Source: Actinomycetota bacterium
GTDB taxonomy: Bacteria; Acidobacteriota; Blastocatellia; Chloracidobacteriales; Chloracidobacteriaceae
NCBI GenBank assembly: GCA_013298335.1
Contig: JAAFHI010000077.1
Location: 1 to 9,334, forward strand
Reading direction: 5' to 3'
DNA length: 9,334 nucleotides
Positions 1-6,926 of this stretch are shown in pieces (within the stretch, counting starts at the first letter, position 1; each line of letters begins with the position of its first letter). The position numbers were made by a program, and so were the translations under genes. The notes under the pieces were generated by a model that saw nothing but the letters and a program-made list of their open reading frames with translations, was not told where the DNA came from and ran no database searches.

Positions 1-1269
1 GGGAATGAGCAGACGGTTGATTTCGTTTGTACCCTCGTAAATGCGGTTGATGCGGGCATCGCGATAGGCCTGGGCCACCGGATATTCTTCCGAATAGCCG
101 TAGCCGCCGTAGATCTGCACGCCTTCATCCGCCACGAAGCCGAGCATTTCGCTGCCGTAGACCTTCATGATCGAGCATTCGATGGCGTATTCCTCGATGC
201 CCTTCATGATCTTGTCGGTGTCGTCGGCGTCGAGTCCCGAAAGAATGTCGTTGATGAGACCCGCCGAGCGGTACGACATGCTCTCCGTCGCGTAGATGCG
301 GACCGACATTTCAGCCAGCTTGTGCTTGATCGCGCCGAACGACGCGAGCGGCTTGTCGAACTGCTTGCGCTCCTGCGAATACTTCGAGGAATGCTCCAGC
401 ACCACCTTCGCGCCGCCGACCACGCCGCCGCCCAGCTTGTAACGGCCCAGGTTCAGACAGTTGAAGGCAATCAGGTGGCCCTTGCCGATTTCGCCGAGCA
501 GGTTTTCCTTCGGCACCGGCACGTTTTCCAGAATCAGCATCCGGGTCGAGGAACTGTGGATGCCCATCTTGTCTTCTTCCTTGCCGGTCGAGAGGCCGGG
601 GAAGTCCTTGTTGACGATGAACGCCGTGAACTTGTCGCCGTCCACCTTGCAGAAGACGATGAAAATGTCGGCGAAACCGGCGTTGGTGATCCACATCTTC
701 GTGCCGTTGAGGATGTAGTGCGTGCCTTCCTCGTTCAGCACGGCCTTGGTGCGGGCGCCGAGGGCGTCCGAACCGCTGCCCGGCTCGGACAGCGCGTAGG
801 CGGCGAGCATCTTTCCGGCGCCGAGGTCCGGCAGGTACTTCGCCTTCTGCTCCGGCGTGCCGAAAAACGTGATCGGCCAGGTGCCGATGCCCGTGTGGCC
901 GCCGAGCGACACCGAAAAACCGCCGGTGCGCGAGACGTATTCCGACATCAGCATCTGCGACACCTTGTCGAGTTCCAGACCGTCGTACTTCGCGGGGATG
1001 TCAGCCGCCAGCAACCCGAGTTCCGCCGCCTTGTGCAGCAGTTCCACCGTCAGACTGAAATCTCCGGTCTTGTACTGACTTTCAAGCTCGTGCATCCGCG
1101 GAATCACTTCGTTGTTCACGAAGTCCGCCGTGGTCTGCGCGATCATCCGTTGCTCTTCGTTGAAGTCTTCCGGCGTGAATACCTCTGACGGAGAAACGGT
1201 TTCGATGAGGAAACTTCCCCCCTTGATGTGGGTGGAATTGGCGTTTTGAGCGGGTTTTACGGCTGACAT
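1..1269 (-). CDS. fadE: Acyl-CoA dehydrogenase, FadE type (3' end beyond window)
   Basis: FAD-dependent enzyme that makes the trans-2-enoyl-CoA in the first oxidative step of beta-oxidation and passes electrons to electron-transfer flavoprotein. The frame is open for 423 codons from ATG at 1269 to the left window edge with no stop. Family motifs are clear: SEPGSGSDA at residues 161-169 and W193 in MWITNAGF (flavin/substrate region), R301 in ERKQFDKP, and [12 protein letters not shown] near residues 410-421, where E412 aligns with the catalytic base of medium- and very-long-chain enzymes. The continuation NRLLIP is typical of the long FadE/YusJ form of about 590 residues, so roughly 170 C-terminal residues are probably missing. 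The start has AAAGGA about 10 bases upstream. It is the last gene of the visible operon, preceded by a strong hairpin. Family is certain; the long-chain FadE subtype is inferred. Confidence 0.95.
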   Translation of the reverse strand, partial: MSAVKPAQNANSTHIKGGSFLIETVSPSEVFTPEDFNEEQRMIAQTTADFVNNEVIPRMHELESQYKTGDFSLTVELLHKAAELGLLAADIPAKYDGLELDKVSQMLMSEYVSRTGGFSVSLGGHTGIGTWPITFFGTPEQKAKYLPDLGAGKMLAAYALSEPGSGSDALGARTKAVLNEEGTHYILNGTKMWITNAGFADIFIVFCKVDGDKFTAFIVNKDFPGLSTGKEEDKMGIHSSSTRMLILENVPVPKENLLGEIGKGHLIAFNCLNLGRYKLGGGVVGGAKVVLEHSSKYSQERKQFDKPLASFGAIKHKLAEMSVRIYATESMSYRSAGLINDILSGLDADDTDKIMKGIEEYAIECSIMKVYGSEMLGFVADEGVQIYGGYGYSEEYPVAQAYRDARINRIYEGTNEINRLLIP

Positions 1270-1290
1270 AGACAAAAAATCCTTTCCCCG

Positions 1291-1317
1291 GCGCGTCGGG
1301 GGGCGTCCCCGCCGCGC
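1291..1317 (-). other. GC-rich hairpin in the leader of fadE
   Basis: On the minus strand the 27 bases form a 5-bp GCGCG/CGCGC outer stem, one G-A mismatch, a 5-bp CGGGG/CCCCG inner stem and a 5-base loop. It ends about 21 bases before the fadE start codon, just upstream of the AAAGGA ribosome-binding site. A run of six T follows, but 11 bases after the stem, so it is not a standard rho-independent terminator. It may instead attenuate transcription or protect or process the mRNA between the upstream lipoprotein-like gene and fadE. The structure is seen directly; the role is inference. Confidence 0.5.
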
Positions 1318-1379
1318 AAAAGTTGAAGTTCCAAATTGATGAAGAATGCACGGGAGCGACCCTTGGGTGCCGCCCCGGA

Positions 1380-2027
1380 CTACCTTTTCGGCTTCAGGAA
1401 GGTGAAGCTCTTGAAAGCGCGTTCGAACATTGCGACCAGTTCCGGTTTTTCCCATTCGCTGACCGGAGCCGCCGCCTGAATCAGATAGAAATTGTCGTTG
1501 AAGAAAAGGCCGTACTCGACCGAGCGGTAGGGTTTTTCCTCGTCGAGATCGTAGGTCAGCAGCGTCGCTTCCCTGCCGGCGATCGACGCCTTTTCGAATT
1601 TCGTGATGTGCAGTCGCGAAGCCTGAATTTCCTGATGTTCGAGCTTCTCGAACGGCTGGCTCTGCTTCGGATCGGCATAGGAAATCTTCACCTGACGCAG
1701 CCGGGTTTCCATCCCGTCGGGCATCGTGATACTCGGCATGACGATGATCGCGAAACGTGGCGACCAGCGGTCGTTCTCGTTGGCCGAACAGGCAATCTGG
1801 TGAATCGCTTCGGGCCCGTTGTTGTAAATGCTCCAGGCCCGGTCGGGCTTGGTAAACCGGAATCCCGCGAAATCATCCGTGAAGTCGGTGGGGTTGGCCT
1901 GCGGCGCCTTGGCGGGAGGCTTCTGGTCCTGACCGACGACGGCCTGAACCGGCAGACATCCGAGCACCGCCGCCAGCGCCAGCGCGGCCACGACCGATTT
2001 CCCTTTCAAACTGGAAATCAAAAACAT
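1380..2027 (-). CDS. Exported protein of unknown function, possible lipoprotein
   Basis: A 215-residue protein. The start ATG at 2027 is chosen because GGAGGT lies 5 bases upstream; the frame stays open further upstream to 2120, but that extension overlaps the thiolase gene and would bury the signal sequence. The N-terminus has a positive stretch (K8, K10) and a hydrophobic core (residues 11-23) ending in VLGC with C24, a weak lipobox, followed by VQA (27-29), a possible signal peptidase I site. A Pro/Ala/Gln-rich linker (about 33-46) leads to a globular domain starting near DDFAGFRF, with a C-terminal pattern FYLIQAAAP then [10 protein letters not shown]. This is reminiscent of PsbP/DcrB-like small domains, but I cannot confirm membership. 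It begins 38 bases after the fadA stop, so it is probably co-transcribed with fadA and fadE. Function unknown; a role in fatty-acid handling at the envelope is only a guess from position. Confidence 0.8.
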   Translation of the reverse strand: MFLISSLKGKSVVAALALAAVLGCLPVQAVVGQDQKPPAKAPQANPTDFTDDFAGFRFTKPDRAWSIYNNGPEAIHQIACSANENDRWSPRFAIIVMPSITMPDGMETRLRQVKISYADPKQSQPFEKLEHQEIQASRLHITKFEKASIAGREATLLTYDLDEEKPYRSVEYGLFFNDNFYLIQAAAPVSEWEKPELVAMFERAFKSFTFLKPKR

Positions 2028-2032
2028 GACGA

Positions 2033-2038
2033 ACCTCC
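2033..2038 (-). promoter_or_regulatory. Ribosome-binding site fixing the start of the exported protein
   Basis: GGAGGT on the minus strand, 5 bases before ATG at 2027. It is the strongest Shine-Dalgarno sequence in the window and decides the start in favour of the signal-peptide form over the longer upstream-open frame. Confidence 0.75.
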
Positions 2039-2065
2039 ACCAAAACCGAACCTTCCGGGTCGAAC

Positions 2066-3250
2066 TCAATCCGCAAAGACTTCGAAAATGCCCGCCGCGC
2101 CCATGCCGCCGCCGACGCACATCGTGACCAGACCGTAGCCGCCGCCGCGCCGCTTGAGTTCATAAATCAGGGACGCCGTCAGCTTTGCACCAGTACAACC
2201 GAGCGGGTGGCCGAGCGCGATGGCCCCGCCGTTGACGTTCACCTTTTCGGGATCGATGCCGAGCACCTTCATCACGGCCAGCGACTGCGCGCCGAAAGCC
2301 TCGTTCAATTCGATCACCTTCAGGTCGTCGAGCGTCAGCCCGGCGCGCTTGAGCGCCTTCGGAATCGCCTCGACCGGGCCGATGCCCATGATTTCCGGAG
2401 CCACGCCGCCGGTCGCGAACGACACGAACCGCGCCAAAGGCTTCAATCCAAGGGCTTTGGCCTTTTCCGCCGACATCAGCATGACCGCCGCCGCGCCGTC
2501 GCTCGTCTGCGACGAATTGCCCGCCGTCACCGTCCCGGCCACATGAAACGCCGGTTTCAGCTTCGCGAGCGCCGCAACCGAGGTATCGGCGCGCGGACCT
2601 TCATCCGTGTCGAACACCGATTCCGTCACGACCGTCTTGCCCTTGGCGTTGAGCGATGAATACCGGACCGTCACCGGCGCGATTTCATCCTTGAACCGAC
2701 CCGCCGCAATCGCCGCGGTCGCCTTCTGATGACTCTGGAAGGAGAATTCGTCCGCCGCCTCGCGGGAAATTTCGTACTTTTTCGCCACCATCTCGGCGGT
2801 CAGGCCCATTCCGAGATAGACGTCCGGGTAGCTGTCGACCAGCGACGGATTCGGCGAGAGCTTGTTTCCGGTCATCGGAATCATCGTCATGCTCTCGGTG
2901 CCGCCCGCCAGAATGACGTCGGCCCCGCCCGCCACGATGCGCTCCGCGCCGAAGGCGATGGACTGCAACCCCGAGGCGCAGAAGCGGTTGACCGTCACCG
3001 CGCTGACCGACACCGGCAGTCCGGCGCGGAGGGCGGCGATGCGGGCGACGTTCATTCCCTGCTCGCCCTCGGGCATGGCGCACCCGATGATGATGTCGTC
3101 GATCTCGCTCGCGTCGAGTCCGGTCGCCCGGTCAAGCGCGGCCTTGATGGCGACCGCGCCGAAGTCATCGGGCCGCGTATTGGCGAGCGCGCCCTTTTTC
3201 GATTTGCCGACAGCCGTCCGAACGGCGGAGACGATCACTGCTTCTGACAT
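2066..3250 (-). CDS. fadA: Acetyl-CoA C-acyltransferase (3-ketoacyl-CoA thiolase)
   Basis: Cleaves 3-ketoacyl-CoA with free CoA to give acetyl-CoA and a shortened acyl-CoA, the last step of each beta-oxidation turn. At 394 residues it has the usual thiolase length. All active-site elements are present: nucleophile C91 in [18 protein letters not shown] at 316-323, H348 in [11 protein letters not shown], and the second cysteine C378 in MCVGGGMG near the C-terminus. The N-terminal [12 protein letters not shown] and the GGTESMT stretch (117-123) are typical. The ATG at 3250 has GAGG 6 bases upstream. It lies between a 66-aa uncharacterised gene and the exported-protein gene, downstream of fadN, as in the Bacillus fadN-fadA-fadE order. 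A biosynthetic acetyl-CoA acetyltransferase role cannot be excluded from sequence alone, but the neighbours favour degradation. Confidence 0.95.
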   Translation of the reverse strand: MSEAVIVSAVRTAVGKSKKGALANTRPDDFGAVAIKAALDRATGLDASEIDDIIIGCAMPEGEQGMNVARIAALRAGLPVSVSAVTVNRFCASGLQSIAFGAERIVAGGADVILAGGTESMTMIPMTGNKLSPNPSLVDSYPDVYLGMGLTAEMVAKKYEISREAADEFSFQSHQKATAAIAAGRFKDEIAPVTVRYSSLNAKGKTVVTESVFDTDEGPRADTSVAALAKLKPAFHVAGTVTAGNSSQTSDGAAAVMLMSAEKAKALGLKPLARFVSFATGGVAPEIMGIGPVEAIPKALKRAGLTLDDLKVIELNEAFGAQSLAVMKVLGIDPEKVNVNGGAIALGHPLGCTGAKLTASLIYELKRRGGGYGLVTMCVGGGMGAAGIFEVFAD

Positions 3251-3266
3251 TGGGAACCTCGTTGGA

Positions 3267-3365
3267 AAAGGGATCAGGGGTCGGGAATCAGGGATCAGGT
3301 TTCAGAAGGCCCGGAGCAGCGTGAACAGTAAAACTGATCCCTGATCCCTGTTGCCTGATCCCTTT
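3267..3365. repeat. Inverted repeat of GGGATCA heptamers
   Basis: Two 32-base arms (3267-3298 and 3334-3365) are reverse complements at 27 of 32 positions, separated by 35 bases. Each arm is built of degenerate 7-base units such as GGGATCA, GGAATCA and GGGGTCG. The element fills almost the whole gap between the 66-aa gene stop and the thiolase start, ending just upstream of the fadA ribosome-binding site. Read as RNA on the minus strand it could form a long stem-loop. There is no T-run after it, so it is not a normal terminator. Origin and role are unknown. Confidence 0.8.
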
Positions 3366-3369
3366 CCCT

Positions 3370-3570
3370 TCATTCGACGGTTTCGCCGAGAATCTGCAAC
3401 GCGCGGCGGTACGGGGTTTCGAGTTGCGCCACTTCGCGGACGCGCTCTTCGTAGTACTCCGTGAACATCGCGCGCTGGTCGTCGTCCTTGGCCAGTCCGA
3501 TGTACTGCTTCCAGTGCCGCAACCAGATATTGGCTTCCTTGTAACGCTTTACGGTTTCTTCAGGCGTCAT
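3370..3570 (-). CDS. Small uncharacterised protein (66 aa) between fadN and fadA
   Basis: I do not recognise this protein. The start is ATG at 3570 because GAGGA lies 4 bases upstream; a TTG six codons earlier has no ribosome-binding site. The 66 residues are mostly charged and aromatic, with no membrane segment, no cysteine and no signal peptide. The composition (WLRHWKQYIGLAKDDDQRAMF, then YYEERVREVAQLETPYRRAL) predicts two or three amphipathic helices, so a small helical soluble protein is likely. The codon choice resembles that of its neighbours, which supports real coding. It lies in the same direction between the bifunctional enzyme and the thiolase, flanked on both sides by heptamer repeats, so it is probably on the same transcript. 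A link to beta-oxidation rests on position alone. Confidence 0.7.
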   Translation of the reverse strand: MTPEETVKRYKEANIWLRHWKQYIGLAKDDDQRAMFTEYYEERVREVAQLETPYRRALQILGETVE

Positions 3571-3585
3571 AACGTCCTCGCTAAA

Positions 3586-3700
3586 CAATTGAAATTGAGG
3601 GACTTTGGATTTTTGATTACCGGATTGACGATTATCGATTGAAAGCCCGCGATTCCGGGAAAATCTTCAATCCTCAATCTTCAATCGAAAATAATCAGGT
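3586..3700. repeat. Degenerate GATTGAA-type heptamer arrays in opposing orientation
   Basis: From about 3586 to 3645 the plus strand shows 7-base phased units (ATTGAAA, ATTGAGG, then GATTACC, GGATTGA, CGATTAT, CGATTGA). From 3661 to 3690 the same motif runs on the minus strand (GATTGAA, GATTGAG, GATTGAA). One pair of arms is a perfect 9-base inverted repeat, TCGATTGAA at 3635-3643 and its complement at 3680-3688. It lies in the 168-base gap between fadN and the 66-aa gene; no promoter or terminator could be assigned there. Confidence 0.65.
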
Positions 3701-3714
3701 CTTTCCATTGTCCT

Positions 3715-3744
3715 CTCTCAATTCTCAATTCTCAATTCTCAATT
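3715..3744 (-). repeat. TTGAGAA tandem heptamers overlapping the fadN stop
   Basis: On the minus strand about four copies of TTGAGAA/TTGAGAG follow one another directly. The first unit overlaps the last codon and TGA stop of fadN, so the repeat has grown into, or set, the end of that gene. The same heptamer occurs in the opposite orientation in the gap upstream of fadD. Confidence 0.8.
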
Positions 3745-6126
3745 ACGCAACGGTTTGCCGGTCTTGAGCGTGTGCTGGATGCGCTCCTGCGTCTTGCGCT
3801 CGCCGAGCAGGCTCAGGAAGCCTTCCCGTTCAAGGTCGAGCAGGTGCTGTTCCGACACGTAGGTCGCGTGATTCAGGTCGCCGCCGGTCAGCACCTTGGC
3901 CACCTTCGTCGCGATTTTGACGTCGTGTTCGGTTGCGAAACCGGACCGCATCATCTGGTGCGCGCCGAGTTTGAGCGTCGCGAGCGCCGATTCGCCGAGG
4001 GCGAGGATGTCGGTCCGCTGCGCGGGTTTCCGGTAGCCTTCGAGCGCCAGCCCAAGCACCGCCTGTTTCGCATCCGCGATGAGCCGCGCGCGGTTCATCG
4101 TGATGTGGTCGGTGTCGCGCAGGTAGCCCAGGTTGCGCGCTTCTTCCGCGCTCGTCGAAACCTTCGCCGTGGCGATGTTCTGGAACACTTCCTTGATGAA
4201 AGCGAAGAGATCGGCGTCCGTGCCCTTCGCGCGGTCGTGCGACCGGACGAGCATTTCCTTCGTGCCGCCGCCCGCCGGGAGCAGACCCACGCCGACTTCG
4301 ACCAGCCCGATGTAGGTTTCCGCCGCCATCCGGACGCGGTCCGCGTGGAGCGTCATTTCGCACCCGCCGCCGAGCGTCATCCCGAACGGCGCGACCACCA
4401 CCGGCTTGTCGGAGTAGCGCAGCGACATGACCGTGTTCTGGAAGGTGCGAATCATCGCGTTGAGGTCGTCCCACTCGCCTTCCTGGGCCGACATCAGCGC
4501 CATCATCAGATTGGCCCCGGCGCTGAAGTTGTCGCCCTGATTGCCGACCACCAGCCCGGTGAAGTTCTGGGCGACTTCCTTGACCGCGAAATTGATCATC
4601 GCGATGGTGTCGCCGCCGATGGTGTTCATCTTCGAATGGAATTCGAGGCAGGCCACGCCGTCGCCGATGTCGAGCAGCGTCGCGCCGGGGTTCTTCTTGA
4701 CGACCGGCGTCCGCTCCTTCACCGACTTGAGCAGGATCACGCCCGCCCGGTCGGAAACGTCCGCATGTTCCTTGCGCGCCGGGACATAGACGCTCGTCCG
4801 GCTCGCTTCATACTCGTAGAAACTCTTTTTGCCCGACGCGAGCAGGTCCTTGACGAGCGCGGGAATCGTCTTCCCTTCGGCTTCCATCCGGGCGACCGAT
4901 TTCTCGACGCCGATGGCATCCCACGTCTCGAACGGGCCGAGTTCCCAGTTGTAGCCCCACTTCATCGCGTTATCGACCTGCACGATGTCGTCGGTGATCT
5001 CGGGAATCCGGTTGGCGGTGTAAATGAGCGCGTCGCTCAGAACCGCCCAGAGGAATTCGCCGACGCGATCCTTGCCGTAAACGAGCGTTTTCACGCGCTC
5101 GCGGGTGTCGGCGATGTTCTTGGCATTGGTGAGCGACTGAAAGTTCACCTTCGGCTGCGGGCGGTATTCCATCGTCGCCGGGTCGAGTTCGTGGATTTCC
5201 GTCCCCTTCTCGCCCTTGACCTTCTTGTAGAAGCCCTGTCCCGACTTGTCACCAACCCATTTGTTTTCAACCATTTTCCGGATGAAATCCGGCGGCACGA
5301 ACGCCGAGCGGCACTCGTCGTCGGGCACGGTGTTGTAGACCGTTCCGGCGACCGCGACCGTCGTGTCGAGTCCCGACAGATCGCCCGTCCGGAAGGTCGC
5401 GCTGTTCGGGCGACCGATGGCCGGACCGGTCATCTTGTCCACTTCCGTAATCGAGAACCCGCCTTCGGTCATCACCTGAAGCGTCCGCATGAAGCCGTAG
5501 ATGCCGATGCGGTTGGCGATGAAGTTGGGGCTGTCGTTGGCGTAGACGATGCCCTTGCCGAGCAGTTCGTCGCACAGCTTCGACGCGAAGCAGGCGGCTT
5601 CGGGGTCGGTGTCCGGCGTGCGGATGATTTCCACCAGATACATGTACCGCGGCGGATTGAAGAAGTGCGTGCCGAGGAAGTTGCGGCGGAAATCCTCCGA
5701 CCGGCCCTCCGACAGCGAGGCAATCGGAATCCCCGAAGTATTTGACGTAATGAGACTTCCCGGCTTGCGGAACGGCTCGATCTTTTCGTAGAGCGCGTGC
5801 TTGATGGCGAGATTTTCGGAAACCGCCTCGATGATCCAGTCGGCGTCCTTGAGCCATTCGAGGTGATCCTCGAAATTTCCCACCCGGATGCGCGACCCGA
5901 TCTCCTTCGTGAAAAAGGGCGCGGGCTTCATCTTGTACATCTTCTCGAGCGCTCCGGCGGCGAAGCGCGTCCGCGCACGCGGGTCGGCGGCTTCCGCCTC
6001 CGAGAGATTCGGCGGCACGATATCGAGCAGCGTCACGGGGATACCGGCGTTCGCCAGGTGCGCCGCAATCTGCGCGCCCATCACGCCCGCGCCGAGAACG
6101 GCGGCCTTTTCCATTTTCCGAGCCAT
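3739..6126 (-). CDS. fadN: 3-hydroxyacyl-CoA dehydrogenase / enoyl-CoA hydratase, FadN type
   Basis: Bifunctional enzyme for hydration of trans-2-enoyl-CoA and NAD-dependent oxidation of 3-hydroxyacyl-CoA. It has 795 residues, with the dehydrogenase at the N-terminus and hydratase at the C-terminus, the reverse of E. coli FadB and the layout of Bacillus FadN (YusL). Dehydrogenase: NAD-binding GAGVMGAQIAAHLANAG at 12-28, catalytic H154 in GTHFFNPP with E166 nearby, NDSPNFIANRIG at 197-208, and GQGFY at 296-300. Hydratase: an oxyanion-hole region near GDNFSAGANL (531-540), and both crotonase acids, E590 in GGGCE and E610 in GLVEVGVG. All key residues are present, so both activities are expected. 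The ATG at 6126 has AAGGAAG about 9 bases upstream; an internal ATG four codons later lacks such a site. It starts 46 bases after the Uma2-like gene and ends within a heptamer array. Confidence 0.95.
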   Translation of the reverse strand: MARKMEKAAVLGAGVMGAQIAAHLANAGIPVTLLDIVPPNLSEAEAADPRARTRFAAGALEKMYKMKPAPFFTKEIGSRIRVGNFEDHLEWLKDADWIIEAVSENLAIKHALYEKIEPFRKPGSLITSNTSGIPIASLSEGRSEDFRRNFLGTHFFNPPRYMYLVEIIRTPDTDPEAACFASKLCDELLGKGIVYANDSPNFIANRIGIYGFMRTLQVMTEGGFSITEVDKMTGPAIGRPNSATFRTGDLSGLDTTVAVAGTVYNTVPDDECRSAFVPPDFIRKMVENKWVGDKSGQGFYKKVKGEKGTEIHELDPATMEYRPQPKVNFQSLTNAKNIADTRERVKTLVYGKDRVGEFLWAVLSDALIYTANRIPEITDDIVQVDNAMKWGYNWELGPFETWDAIGVEKSVARMEAEGKTIPALVKDLLASGKKSFYEYEASRTSVYVPARKEHADVSDRAGVILLKSVKERTPVVKKNPGATLLDIGDGVACLEFHSKMNTIGGDTIAMINFAVKEVAQNFTGLVVGNQGDNFSAGANLMMALMSAQEGEWDDLNAMIRTFQNTVMSLRYSDKPVVVAPFGMTLGGGCEMTLHADRVRMAAETYIGLVEVGVGLLPAGGGTKEMLVRSHDRAKGTDADLFAFIKEVFQNIATAKVSTSAEEARNLGYLRDTDHITMNRARLIADAKQAVLGLALEGYRKPAQRTDILALGESALATLKLGAHQMMRSGFATEHDVKIATKVAKVLTGGDLNHATYVSEQHLLDLEREGFLSLLGERKTQERIQHTLKTGKPLRN

Positions 6127-6172
6127 AAAGAAAGTCTTCCTTTTTTTGAATCCCGCCGCGTCAGGCTGCGGC

Positions 6173-6730
6173 TTAAAGTTCGGCCTTTTGAAAAATTCGC
6201 TTCGGGGTCAGCTTCACATCGGGAAATCGGTCGTCCGCCAGTGTTTCGGTCCCCGTCAGAACCCGCTTTTCGGTGTCGGGCGCGAACACGGCGACGAATC
6301 GTTCCTCCGGTTCCACCACCCACACCCGATCAACCCCCGCCGCCAGATAATCGCCGGCCTTCGATTCGAGCGTTTTCATCGTCTGGTCGGGCGACACGAT
6401 TTCAATCGCGAGGTCCGGCGGCACGGGACACGCCTCGTTTCGTTTCCATTCGCGCGGCAACCGGTCGTACGAGATGAACGCCACATCGGGAATCGGCACC
6501 CAGTCACGACCGCCACGCTTCAAAACCACGCTGAATTCCGGCAGCACCCGCCCGCGATTTTTGGCCCACGGCTTCAACAATTCCAGAATCGCGACCTGCA
6601 ACGCCGAGTGAAAGTATTTCGGTGACACGCTTTTCGGAATTGCCCTTCCATCCACCAACTCACAGTACGGCTTGCGATCCGCGATGCTCAAAAACTGTTC
6701 CAATGTCAGTGCGGTTGCCGGAACTGCCAT
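6173..6730 (-). CDS. Uma2-family PD-(D/E)XK nuclease-like protein
   Basis: A Uma2 (DUF820) protein of 185 residues if started at ATG 6730. The family has a restriction-endonuclease-like fold, is abundant in cyanobacteria, planctomycetes, Chloroflexi and similar genomes, and its in vivo role is largely unknown. Typical features: the early LTLEQFLSI helix, CELVDGRAI (E24), PIPDVAFIS with the conserved D82, DLAIEIVSPDQT with E110, K124 in ESKAGDYLAAGV, and RVWVVEPEERFVAVF. The putative acid residues D82 and E110 and lysine K124 are all kept, so it may be catalytically competent. The ATG at 6730 has AGGTGA 5 bases upstream; a GTG at 6739 with AAGG is an alternative. It follows the HicB-like gene by 25 bases. 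It has no obvious metabolic role in the operon and looks like an inserted accessory gene. Confidence 0.9.
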   Translation of the reverse strand: MAVPATALTLEQFLSIADRKPYCELVDGRAIPKSVSPKYFHSALQVAILELLKPWAKNRGRVLPEFSVVLKRGGRDWVPIPDVAFISYDRLPREWKRNEACPVPPDLAIEIVSPDQTMKTLESKAGDYLAAGVDRVWVVEPEERFVAVFAPDTEKRVLTGTETLADDRFPDVKLTPKRIFQKAEL

Positions 6731-6755
6731 TGTTTTCACCTACTTACCTTCGGTT

Positions 6756-6911
6756 TCACAGATCAGCCGACCTGCATCCTTCAACCGCCTCATACAGATT
6801 CTTCAGGAGTTCCTCGAACGTCTCGCCCTGCGTGGCACAGCCGGGGAGCGCCGGAACTTCCGCCCAATACCCACCTTCTTCAGCTTTGTGAACCACGATC
6901 TGTAACTTCAT
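6756..6911 (-). CDS. Short HicB-like protein (UPF0150 type), orphan
   Basis: A 51-residue frame from ATG 6911 to TGA. It begins [20 protein letters not shown] and continues [20 protein letters not shown], the classic HicB-like N-terminal domain: beta strand, [13 protein letters not shown] loop, then the [15 protein letters not shown] helix. HicB proteins are usually antitoxins of the HicA mRNA-cleaving toxin, with a C-terminal DNA-binding domain; solo short forms are also common. Here no HicA is present on either side, there is no DNA-binding domain, and the frame stops soon after the helix (EGCRSADL), shorter than the usual 65-80 residues of solo forms. It may be a minimal or decayed copy. 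AAGGA lies 7 bases before the ATG, and the start is only 15 bases after the fadD stop, suggesting co-translation. Codons such as TTA, AAA, GCT, GGT and TAT look less GC-biased than those of the fad genes. Confidence 0.82.
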   Translation of the reverse strand: MKLQIVVHKAEEGGYWAEVPALPGCATQGETFEELLKNLYEAVEGCRSADL

Positions 6912-6926
6912 CTCGAAATCCTTTTT

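Noticed and set aside
322..1188. Plus-strand open frame opposite fadE
   Set aside because: Antisense shadow of an acyl-CoA dehydrogenase with all expected motifs; the plus-strand translation resembles nothing known.
1359..1368. Perfect 10-base palindrome ACCCTTGGGT downstream of the exported-protein gene
   Set aside because: Too short and isolated to call an operator, and far from any recognisable promoter.
1323..2138. Plus-strand open frame across the exported-protein gene
   Set aside because: Low-information Arg/His/Gly-rich translation; the minus-strand gene has a strong ribosome-binding site and a signal peptide.
3267..3365. Possible rho-independent terminator or CRISPR repeats
   Set aside because: The stem is not followed by a T-run on either strand, and the 7-base units have no spacers, so neither label fits.
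3772..5745. Long plus-strand open frame opposite fadN
   Set aside because: It is a mirror frame of a GC-rich gene: very rich in Arg, His, Asp and Val, no recognisable domain, and no convincing ribosome-binding site. The minus-strand gene has complete catalytic motifs.
6140..6165. Short GCCGC/GCGGC hairpin between the Uma2-like gene and fadN
   Set aside because: Only 5 bp with an 8-base loop and followed by A, not T, on the transcribed strand; expected by chance in GC-rich sequence.
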